Shown here one piece after another: positions 6,770 to 14,325 of a DNA stretch of 20,775 nt; position 1 is the stretch's first letter, and each line of letters begins with the position of its first letter. Both the position numbers and the translations under genes were made by a program. Source of the stretch: a virus; the IMG/VR virus record IMGVR_UViG_3300037189_006457, positions 1 to 20,775 of that record; one strand, given 5' to 3'. The notes below the pieces were generated by a model, which saw nothing but the letters and a program-made list of their open reading frames with translations, did not search any database and was not told the origin of the DNA.

Positions 6770-7165
6770 ATGGCAACAATACTAACCAAAATCTATTCTG
6801 ATCTGGATTTTTCATTTAAGAAAACTCCAGGTCGGAATGACATAGCACTCAGTTATGATGAGATGGCTGTGATTCGCGCTGTCCGATATTTACTTCTAAC
6901 TAAACACTATGAGAGACCGTTTCAATCAAACTTAGGATCTAATGTTCAAAGATTATTGTTTGAACCAGCAACTCCACTCACGGTGTCAGCTTTAAAAACA
7001 GAGATAGAAACAGTTATAAGAAATCATGAGCCTAGAGTAAAATTAGTTCAAATTATAGTAAAAGAGGATGTAGACAATAATAGTTACTCGGTATCGATTG
7101 AATTTTATATTGGTAATAACGTACAAACAACACAAGTTAATCTTACATTAGAACGGACACGATAA
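6770..7165 (+). CDS. gp25: Baseplate wedge protein, gp25-like
   Basis: This 131-residue protein matches the T4 gp25 / P2 gpW family (T4 gp25 is 132 residues), a core wedge subunit that contacts gp6 and the first sheath ring. The family signature is intact: a conserved helix (EMAVIRAVRYLLLTKHYERPF), then GSNVQRLLFEP (56-66), then the EPR triad at 87-89 in NHEPRVKL. In the family, this EPR core mimics the sheath handshake. The C-terminus alternates strands (VSIEFYIGNN, TTQVNLTLERTR). No strong Shine-Dalgarno is seen (AAAAG just before the ATG). The stop overlaps the gp6 start as TAATG, the usual coupling of these two wedge partners. It is full length with no missing key residue. Confidence 0.95.
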   Translation: MATILTKIYSDLDFSFKKTPGRNDIALSYDEMAVIRAVRYLLLTKHYERPFQSNLGSNVQRLLFEPATPLTVSALKTEIETVIRNHEPRVKLVQIIVKEDVDNNSYSVSIEFYIGNNVQTTQVNLTLERTR

Positions 7166-9267
7166 TGGCATCAGCAAATTCTGGTCTTCAAATTACCAAT
7201 CTAGACTTTAATTCAATTAAAGATAGTTTTAAGACGTTCTTACAACAGCAACCAGTTCTTAAAGACTATAACTATGATGCATCCGCACTATCTGTTCTAA
7301 TTGATCTTCTCGCATACAACACACAATATAATGCATACTATTTAAATATGGTTGCGAATGAGATGTTTCTAGATTCTGCAATTCAAAGAAACTCTGTAGT
7401 ATCTCATGCGAAGTTGTTAAATTATATGCCATCTTCGGCATCTGCTCCAAGAGCAACTGTTAAAGTTACAGTTAATGGTGTAACTGACGGTCTACTGACC
7501 ATGCCTAAATTCACACCATTCATTTCTGAAGCAATCGATACCGTTAATTATGCCTTTGTCACCACTGACGCATATACGACCACTGTGGCAAATAACACCG
7601 CAATATTTGAAGATGTTAATATCGTACAGGGTTCAGCTGCATCATATAGTTTCACAGTCAATAAAACTACAAATCCAAAGTTGACATTTGATATTCCTGA
7701 TTCCGCAATCGATACATCCACGATTGTCGTAAATGTACAAGAGTCCACTTCCAATTCATCGTTTGAGACATACAAACAAGTATCAAATTATATGTCGTTG
7801 AATCCTTCTTCTAAGGTTTACTTTATACAAGAAGGTCTAGACGGTAAGTATCAAATATATTTTGGTGATGATGTTCTTGGATATGGACTAAAAGATGATA
7901 ATGTCGTAAATATCACATATATTACGACAGACGGTACCGCTTCATATGGAGCAAACAGTTTTTCTGTGATGTCCAGAATTGGTGGTTATTCGAACACGAC
8001 TGTTACTTCAATATCAGCAGCAACTCAGGGTAAAAATAAAGAATCTATATCTTCTACAAAATACACTGCCCCTAAAGCGTATTCTGCGCAAGGCAGAGCT
8101 GTCACCAAAGAAGATTACATATATTTGATTCAAAAAAATTCAACAGATTTACCAATCGAATCTGTTAATGTTTGGGGTGGTGAAGAAAATGATCCTCCAG
8201 TTTATGGTAGAGTATTTTGTTCAATCAAACCCGCTGGTGGTTATGTATTAACTGAATCCCAGAAACAGAAGTTGATCGTAGATGTAATTAAACCAGTTTC
8301 CGTTATGACAGTTATGCCAGTAATTGTTGATCCAGATTATACTTATGTTAAATTAAGTGCAAATGTACTATATGATCCAAGAAAGACTACTCTAACTCCT
8401 GGTCAACTGAAACAATTAATTATATCCACAATTATAAACTTCTCAAAGAAAACTTTAAATACATTTAATGCTACTTTGAAGTTGCCCGAGTTAATCACAT
8501 CAATTCAATATTGCGATTCATCGATAGTTACGAACGAATCGACAATTAGAGTTGAGAAGAAACTCTATCCTGTGATAGACTCGACCGCAACATATAAATT
8601 GAAATTTGGATTTCCATTAAAACGTAATTATTCTGATGTTAGAATTCAATCTTCAATTTATACGGAACCAAATATCACAGTTTTGGATAGTACCGTTTCG
8701 CCATCCGTTACAAGATCCGGCGTATACTATCGTGAACTTCCACCCATTGGTGGTAAAGTTGTAGGAAGTGTCACCTCAATCCGCGTATTGAATCAAGGAT
8801 TTAACTACTCTAAAGTTCCTACAGTCACTATTTCTGGTGATGGAACTGGAGCTACCGCATATGCTACAATTGCAAATGGTCGTGTGATTAGTATTGTTGT
8901 CACGAATCCTGGATCAAAATACACACAAGCATCAGTCACTATAACACCAGCATATGGAGATAAGAATGGACAATTAGCATTCGCTATTGCTTCGTTAGAT
9001 TCTACGACAGGTTATCTTGAAACTTTCTATTATAAAAATTTAGTTCCTCAAACTATCAATTCTGACGCGGGAACAATTGATTATCCAGGAGGGATCGTAA
9101 CTCTTAAAGATTTCTCTGCATCTTCAGTTAATAATGAATTTGGATATCTAAAGATTTCGGCTATTCCTTCATCAACAATTCTGACATCCGAATATAATAG
9201 ACTATTAACAATTGATGAATATGATCCAACCTCTGTTGAGGTAAACCTTACTGCAATTTCTAGATAA
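7165..9267 (+). CDS. gp6: Baseplate wedge protein, gp6-like (Baseplate_J family)
   Basis: This 700-residue protein matches T4 gp6 (660 residues), the wedge protein whose dimers make the inner ring of the baseplate and drive its conformational switch. VLIDLLAYNTQYNAYY (44-59) corresponds to the T4 VLCDLLAYNTLY segment, and FIQEGLDGKYQIYFGDD to the T4 ETIDGNTEFYFGE segment. A Baseplate_J-like core follows (AVTKEDYIYLIQKN, then VYGRVFCSIKPAGGYVLTESQ). The C-terminus EVNLTAISR matches the T4 ending. About residues 534-598 hold an extra beta module (QGFNYSKVPTVTISGDGTGA and VTNPGSKYTQASVTITPA) that I do not recall in T4 gp6 and that recurs in the gp7- and gp8-like proteins here. Start and stop both overlap neighbours by one base (TAATG), coupling gp25, gp6 and gp7. 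Confidence 0.93.
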   Translation: MASANSGLQITNLDFNSIKDSFKTFLQQQPVLKDYNYDASALSVLIDLLAYNTQYNAYYLNMVANEMFLDSAIQRNSVVSHAKLLNYMPSSASAPRATVKVTVNGVTDGLLTMPKFTPFISEAIDTVNYAFVTTDAYTTTVANNTAIFEDVNIVQGSAASYSFTVNKTTNPKLTFDIPDSAIDTSTIVVNVQESTSNSSFETYKQVSNYMSLNPSSKVYFIQEGLDGKYQIYFGDDVLGYGLKDDNVVNITYITTDGTASYGANSFSVMSRIGGYSNTTVTSISAATQGKNKESISSTKYTAPKAYSAQGRAVTKEDYIYLIQKNSTDLPIESVNVWGGEENDPPVYGRVFCSIKPAGGYVLTESQKQKLIVDVIKPVSVMTVMPVIVDPDYTYVKLSANVLYDPRKTTLTPGQLKQLIISTIINFSKKTLNTFNATLKLPELITSIQYCDSSIVTNESTIRVEKKLYPVIDSTATYKLKFGFPLKRNYSDVRIQSSIYTEPNITVLDSTVSPSVTRSGVYYRELPPIGGKVVGSVTSIRVLNQGFNYSKVPTVTISGDGTGATAYATIANGRVISIVVTNPGSKYTQASVTITPAYGDKNGQLAFAIASLDSTTGYLETFYYKNLVPQTINSDAGTIDYPGGIVTLKDFSASSVNNEFGYLKISAIPSSTILTSEYNRLLTIDEYDPTSVEVNLTAISR
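8764..8958 (+). repeat. Glycine/tyrosine beta module inside gp6 (shared with gp7 and gp8)
   Basis: Residues about 534-598 of the gp6-like protein follow the pattern V-x-N-x-G-x-x-Y-x-x-x-P-x-V-x-I-x-G-x-G-x-G-A-x-A, then a second strand set beginning GRVISIVVTNPGSKYT. The same pattern occurs in the gp8-like protein and several times in the gp7-like protein. It is probably a small all-beta accessory domain on the baseplate surface. Confidence 0.6.
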
Positions 9268-12218
9268 TGACAACTTATCTTAATAATAAACCATCAATTA
9301 AGGTACCATTTCAGTTACCCGAGTTTCTTCGAGTAGATGATAATTATCAGACGTTCATCGCTTTCATTAAAGCATATTATGAATGGGCTGAACAATACGA
9401 CATTAAAGATTCTGCAAATACTGGTGGTGCAATTTATGAATCTCATAATTTATTAAACTACAATGATGTGGATTTTGCAAAAGATCCTTCAAGTTATAAT
9501 AAATTCATAGATTACTTCTTTAATAATTTTCTGCCTAGTTTTCCAGTAGATTGTTTTACCGATAAAGCAAAGTTAATTAAAATTGGTAAACAATTCTACT
9601 CCACTAAAGGAGCTTCTGCTGCATATAAGTTTTTGTTTAGGGCAATCTATAACTCAGATGTTGAATTGTTTCCTACGGGTGAAGCAGTTCTTCGTGCTTC
9701 TGATGGAAAATGGTATATCTCTAAAAGTTTAAGACTTGCAACGAATGATGAACAATTTTTATCGATTGAAAATTTAAGATTGTTTGGTGAAACTTCCAAG
9801 TCTTTTGCATCTGTCGAGAGATCAAGAAGAGTTGGCGATAAAATGGAAGTATACATCTCAACAATTGAAAGAATATTTAAATCTGGTGAATATATTCGAG
9901 TTGTTGATAATCAAAATCAAGATGTTTATTTTAAGAATGGTGTTGCAGTTCCTAAAGGCACCTCAGGTTCAATCATACTTCGCGCAAAAGTCTTAGGTTC
10001 AATATCTTCACTTAAAGTAAATCCTAAAAAGCGTGGACTTTTATATCTCGGACAAACATCAACTTATCCTGGCGATCCGGTAGTATTCTATGGTGGTTTG
10101 AATCCCAATACTCCGAATCCTATCGGAGCCAATGCATATGTCCATGAGATAACTTTAGGTTCATTGGATCGTCTAGATCTTATTGATGGATCTTACGGTT
10201 ATAGATTGGATCCAAACACATTTATCTCAATAACTGGAGGCGGTGGCAAAGGAGCAAAAGCTAATGTTGTCACAGTTGATCCCGCCGGATTAATTCGCAC
10301 CACATGGATACCACAAGATTATCTGAGTAATACTGTACGCAGTCAAGTTATTGGTACTGCTTACAACATATTTCCAGCAAACGGTGGTGCAACAATCACA
10401 AGTACTCTAGCTAATGCTTTCACATATACTGGATTTGCCACATATCCAATTAGTGGTGTATTGATGAAATCTGGTGGTAGTGGTTATAGAAGATTGCCTA
10501 GAGTTAAAGCATTTTCTTTGTATGACACCACATCTGCATCAACAACAAAAGGAATTCTTGGCAATCTAGGAATTCTTGGACCCATTAAAATTCGTGACGG
10601 TGGTACAGGCTATGCAAACGGCCAGTACATAACATTCACTGGTAATGATTACAATGGTGGTGTTGGTGCAAACGCATCTATTACTGTAAATGCGACTGGC
10701 ACAATTATTAATGTTAATTACAATTATGCGAACACGGATACCAATATTAAATATCCAAAAGGTGGATTAGGATACATTCAAGAGAAATTACCAACATTAA
10801 ATGTTGCAACCGTGTCTGGTGTTGGTGCCAATCTGTATGTATCAACTATTCTCGGCGAAGGTGCAAAAATTCAGCCAGTTATGGATGCCAGAGGTATTGG
10901 TCAAATTGTCTCGTTTAGGATTGAAAATTACGGTGAAGATTATGTCTCTCAACCTAAAGTATCACTTAGAGTGCGAGACATCATTGTAACGAATATTACA
11001 AAGTCTACTATAGTTAATTCTGGTGATATTGTTTTCCAAGGAGCTAATGTAAAATCTTATGTTTTTAAAGCAAACGTAGATTCATTAAAATTCATTCAAG
11101 CTGGCACATCTGAAATAGACGACAAGTATATGTTGAGAGTTTATAATTACTCATCAAATACTAAGACTAATAGAGTATTGACTATCACTAGACAGAATTC
11201 TCCGAACATACACATGAATGTCGTTACGTCATATTCGACTTTTGATTCTGATGGTGAATATCTTTTCAAAGATGGTATTCGTACCTATGGTAATGGTATG
11301 GCAGAAGCAACAGCTAAATTTTTTGGTGGTATAATCGTAGGTAATGGTATCTATTTAAATGAGGATGGATTTCCTTCTTCGTTTCAGGTATTAGAAAGTG
11401 AAGACTTTAACAGTTTCACATATCAATTAAAAGTACAGAAATCATTCGAAGTTTATAGTTCTGTATTGTACAGACTTCTTCATCCTGCAGGAACAAAAGT
11501 CAAACCAATTACGACCATTAAAGCAAACACACAAGAGATTATCGTACACCGTGAAGCGTTTGTCTCAAATAGTCATACACTCTCATACTACACGGGAACA
11601 ATTTCATCTAACGCAGCAATGTATGCGACGTTCGATAAGCCAAGTAATAACATAATCAAGTTTACGAATCTATCTGGTGCAGTCCTCTCAAACATTATAA
11701 AAACTGGCACAAAAATTTCATTTACATATAATGGATTTGGTCCAAATGTATACTCCGAAATTGTATCTGTAAGTGATACGAGTAATACTGCTGTCATTAA
11801 GGATAATGTATATCTTAGATTTGCAAATGTTGCGTTTGCCAATTTAGTGTCTTCTTCGTCAATGATTAGAGTTTCAAGTCTAACTGGACGATATGATCTG
11901 ATAAATAATGGAGAGTACAGGTATCCTTTGGAAAAGATGAAGGATATATTCTTTGCTGGAGATAAGATTCGAGCAAACAGTGGTGTAAATGGTTATGAAG
12001 GGACAATAACATATGTTAGTTATTCAAATAATGTTATTTTTGTCACACCTTCGCCATCCTTCACAGCTAATCTTGCGTTAGTTTCCAACGGTAGAGATAT
12101 TCAGTCGGATGATGTGTTCATATATAATTCATTAGGTACAGTGTTCTATCCAGAATTGATAACCCAAAGTGGAGACACGATTATAACCCAAAGCGGAATA
12201 AAAATAATTTTAGGATAA
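9267..12218 (+). CDS. gp7: Baseplate wedge protein, gp7-like
   Basis: This 983-residue protein is similar in size to T4 gp7 (about 1032) and sits in the same position after gp6. The diagnostic match is YSTKGASAAYKFLFRAIYN (111-129), which parallels FYSTKGIEASYKFLFKVLYN in T4 gp7, followed by the equivalent VEL/VEIE strand. In T4 this block lies in the C-terminal third; here it is near the N-terminus, so the protein is rearranged. LYRLLHPAGTKVKP near residues 735-748 may correspond to the T4 FVHPVG segment. Residues about 298-569 hold four or five copies of a Gly/Tyr beta module (GSYGYR, GGSGYR, GGTGYAN, GGLGYIQEKLP, YGEDYVSQP). The end carries an eight-residue duplication (ITQSG twice). It would form the wedge backbone with gp8 and gp10-type proteins. 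Start overlaps gp6 (TAATG). Confidence 0.83.
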   Translation: MTTYLNNKPSIKVPFQLPEFLRVDDNYQTFIAFIKAYYEWAEQYDIKDSANTGGAIYESHNLLNYNDVDFAKDPSSYNKFIDYFFNNFLPSFPVDCFTDKAKLIKIGKQFYSTKGASAAYKFLFRAIYNSDVELFPTGEAVLRASDGKWYISKSLRLATNDEQFLSIENLRLFGETSKSFASVERSRRVGDKMEVYISTIERIFKSGEYIRVVDNQNQDVYFKNGVAVPKGTSGSIILRAKVLGSISSLKVNPKKRGLLYLGQTSTYPGDPVVFYGGLNPNTPNPIGANAYVHEITLGSLDRLDLIDGSYGYRLDPNTFISITGGGGKGAKANVVTVDPAGLIRTTWIPQDYLSNTVRSQVIGTAYNIFPANGGATITSTLANAFTYTGFATYPISGVLMKSGGSGYRRLPRVKAFSLYDTTSASTTKGILGNLGILGPIKIRDGGTGYANGQYITFTGNDYNGGVGANASITVNATGTIINVNYNYANTDTNIKYPKGGLGYIQEKLPTLNVATVSGVGANLYVSTILGEGAKIQPVMDARGIGQIVSFRIENYGEDYVSQPKVSLRVRDIIVTNITKSTIVNSGDIVFQGANVKSYVFKANVDSLKFIQAGTSEIDDKYMLRVYNYSSNTKTNRVLTITRQNSPNIHMNVVTSYSTFDSDGEYLFKDGIRTYGNGMAEATAKFFGGIIVGNGIYLNEDGFPSSFQVLESEDFNSFTYQLKVQKSFEVYSSVLYRLLHPAGTKVKPITTIKANTQEIIVHREAFVSNSHTLSYYTGTISSNAAMYATFDKPSNNIIKFTNLSGAVLSNIIKTGTKISFTYNGFGPNVYSEIVSVSDTSNTAVIKDNVYLRFANVAFANLVSSSSMIRVSSLTGRYDLINNGEYRYPLEKMKDIFFAGDKIRANSGVNGYEGTITYVSYSNNVIFVTPSPSFTANLALVSNGRDIQSDDVFIYNSLGTVFYPELITQSGDTIITQSGIKIILG
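10158..10973 (+). repeat. Tandem Gly/Tyr beta modules in gp7 (4-5 copies)
   Basis: Within residues about 298-569 of the gp7-like protein there are repeated blocks with a G-G-x-G-Y turn, a P-x-V or x-x-I strand and a glycine/alanine loop: GSYGYR near 308-313, then GGSGYR, GGTGYAN with GGVGANAS, GGLGYIQEKLPTL, and the weaker YGEDYVSQPKVSL. Copies are diverged at the DNA level, so this is an old protein-level repeat rather than a recent tandem duplication. Confidence 0.6.
12159..12197 (+). repeat. Short direct repeat at the gp7 C-terminus (24-base period)
   Basis: ATAACCCAAAG(T/C)GGA occurs at 12159-12173 and 12183-12197, one base different, with a 24-base period. It encodes two eight-residue units (LITQSGDT and IITQSGIK). 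Such short repeated ends are seen on several phage virion proteins and may add a strand each to a surface beta structure. Confidence 0.7.
12212..12215 (+). promoter_or_regulatory. Ribosome binding site for the fiber-like gene
   Basis: AGGA lies 6 bases before the ATG at 12222 and just ahead of the gp7 TAA stop. It fixes the start of the fiber-like protein. Confidence 0.6.
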
Positions 12219-12221
12219 AAA

Positions 12222-14312
12222 ATGTCAACGATAAAAATCTCTGATCTGCCAGTAATCACATCGATTCAAAGTAACACATCAAATACGATATTTGTTGGTG
12301 TAGATATACCATCCGACATTACTGGAAGAATTACTGCTAGCGTTTTAGCTAGAGGTTTATTCTCAAACGAAATTCTGAACGTTGGTAATAACTCAGTTGT
12401 TTTTTCAAATGTGATTGGACAATTTGCTGGAAATAGTAACACATACTTACAAATTAATCTTCAGAACTTTAATTCTAATGGATCTGCTGACTTTGTTGCA
12501 TCAGCGAGTGATAGTGACAACTCAAATAGTTATATCGATTTTGGTATCAGTGGTAAAACATTCTCTGATCCAGTAAACTATGGCGCATTTAAACCGTATG
12601 ATGGATACGTATACGTTTATGGTCCTTCCAACACTAGTGCTCAGGGTAATTTAATTATTGGAACAGCATCTACTCGTGCGAATATCGTCTTCATGGTTGG
12701 TGGATTAGGCACAGGAAATATTGTTGGTAGAGTGAGCAACTCTTCATTTGATTTATTGAAACCAGTTAAAGTTACTGGTAATGTGAGTACAACAACGGGT
12801 TATGTTTTTCCTGATGGAACATTTCAAACGACTGTTGCCACAGGTTCATTAGTATTCACTCAAGCAGCTTTTAATCATGCAAATGCATCTTTCAGTTTAG
12901 CAAATTCGGACTTTATTCATGCTAATGCAGCATTCAATCTAGCAAACAATACTACAGCAAACACCAATGCGGCATTCAATCTAGCAAACAATACTACTGC
13001 GAATACCAATGCAGCATTCGACCTAGCAAACAATACACTAATTTATGCTAATGCAGCATTTAATCAGACGAATAGTACATTTATTCATGCTAATGCAGCG
13101 TTCAATCTAGCGAATAATAATTTTACTCATGCTAATGCTGCTTTTAATAAAGCAAACACGGCAGTTCAAAATACTGCATCAATTCAACTTCAAGAACTCC
13201 GTTTGTCTGGTAATCTGATTGCGAACTCGGCGAATCAAGGTATTTTTGTTGATAACTTCAGAGCAAATACTGCTGCTTTTACAAAAGACATGATTATCAC
13301 CGGAACATTGACTGCTAATACTTTGTATGGTAACGTGTTCTTCTCTAATATTATAGCTTCAACATCCACTTCGAATAGTATTCAATGGTTTCCACAATAC
13401 ATTTCACCAGTACAAACATCTGGCCAAGTTTGGTATTCTGCAAATACAATTTCATTAGTACAAGACACTGACGTTGCTGGTGATAGACCTTCAATCTCTA
13501 AAGTTCTATTTGAACGTGTATATAATGAAACTGGTTCTGCGATTCCATCAAATTCGTGGGCGCGATTGGCTGGATCAGTAACACCAAATTCTGTACCATA
13601 CATCAGACTCGCTGACGCAACATCTGCTGCTAATTCCATAGTCGAAGGATTCGTTAAAGTTGGGATCGCTAATGGTGCATATGGATTTCTATACACTAGA
13701 GGTATTGTTGATGGAGTAAATGCATCATCTTTTGGCAATAACGGTGAGATACTTTTCCTATCTACAACTCCAGGTTTGGGATCAAATGTAGCACCAACAG
13801 GATCAAACTCCGTATATCAATTAGCAAAGATTCTTTCTAATGATTCTGTAAAAGGTAAACTTCAAATTGACATTGCGGCACGCCAAGCGTACGGTAAACC
13901 AAACGGTGCTATTCTTTTTGCAAACAACAACTTAATTCAAGCAAGTAATCTAATATACGATTCAGCAAATGCAACATTGTATATACCAAGTGGACTCACC
14001 TCTGCTACAAGAAGTTATGCTGGTAATCAAACAGCAATCACATTAGATTTTGCAGCAGACAGTTGGGTAAGATGTAATGTGGTTGCAAACATGACAGTCA
14101 CAACAACAAACTTTAAACCTGGTGCAGATGTTGTTCTCTTTATCACGAACACTGGTGGACCTTCAAGGACAATTACGCACGGATGTTCAGCTTTAAATTC
14201 TACTGTCGGTTCAACGACATTCCTTGTGGCTGGTGGAGCATCAGCAAGAGTTAAGTATTATTCATTTGGAAGTGATCTTGCGAATACATATTGTTCTGTA
14301 ACATATCAATAA
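12222..14312 (+). CDS. Tail fiber-like virion protein with 14-residue tandem repeats
   Basis: This 696-residue protein has the modular build of a phage fiber. Residues 1-30 (MSTIKISDLPVITSIQSNTS) are a typical short attachment segment. Residues 30-196 form a beta-rich region ending in the PDGTFQTT tag (197-204), a common junction in tail fibers. Residues 219-316 are seven 14-residue repeats with consensus HANAAFNLANNTxx, two heptads each, expected to form a trimeric coiled coil. Residues about 430-560 are a separate globular domain beginning RVYNETGSAIPSNSWARLAG. The last 100 residues (ITLDFAADSWVRCNV to CSVTYQ) look like a terminal beta cap. It probably contacts the host or decorates the baseplate; which receptor is unknown. 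It lies between gp7 and gp8, where T4 has no gene. It is strongly placed by its ribosome binding site and by open flanks. Confidence 0.78.
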   Translation: MSTIKISDLPVITSIQSNTSNTIFVGVDIPSDITGRITASVLARGLFSNEILNVGNNSVVFSNVIGQFAGNSNTYLQINLQNFNSNGSADFVASASDSDNSNSYIDFGISGKTFSDPVNYGAFKPYDGYVYVYGPSNTSAQGNLIIGTASTRANIVFMVGGLGTGNIVGRVSNSSFDLLKPVKVTGNVSTTTGYVFPDGTFQTTVATGSLVFTQAAFNHANASFSLANSDFIHANAAFNLANNTTANTNAAFNLANNTTANTNAAFDLANNTLIYANAAFNQTNSTFIHANAAFNLANNNFTHANAAFNKANTAVQNTASIQLQELRLSGNLIANSANQGIFVDNFRANTAAFTKDMIITGTLTANTLYGNVFFSNIIASTSTSNSIQWFPQYISPVQTSGQVWYSANTISLVQDTDVAGDRPSISKVLFERVYNETGSAIPSNSWARLAGSVTPNSVPYIRLADATSAANSIVEGFVKVGIANGAYGFLYTRGIVDGVNASSFGNNGEILFLSTTPGLGSNVAPTGSNSVYQLAKILSNDSVKGKLQIDIAARQAYGKPNGAILFANNNLIQASNLIYDSANATLYIPSGLTSATRSYAGNQTAITLDFAADSWVRCNVVANMTVTTTNFKPGADVVLFITNTGGPSRTITHGCSALNSTVGSTTFLVAGGASARVKYYSFGSDLANTYCSVTYQ
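12876..13169 (+). repeat. Seven tandem 42-base repeats in the fiber gene
   Basis: Units start at 12876, 12918, 12960, 13002, 13044, 13086 and 13128, each 42 bases and in frame. The protein units are HANASFSLANSDFI, HANAAFNLANNTTA, NTNAAFNLANNTTA, NTNAAFDLANNTLI, YANAAFNQTNSTFI, HANAAFNLANNNFT and HANAAFNKANTAVQ. Units 2 and 3 share 35 of 42 bases. A half unit (TQAAFN) precedes the first. The 14-residue period equals two heptads, with Ala/Phe/Leu in core positions and Asn elsewhere. Confidence 0.93.
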
Positions 14313-14325
14313 ACGGTATTAAATA

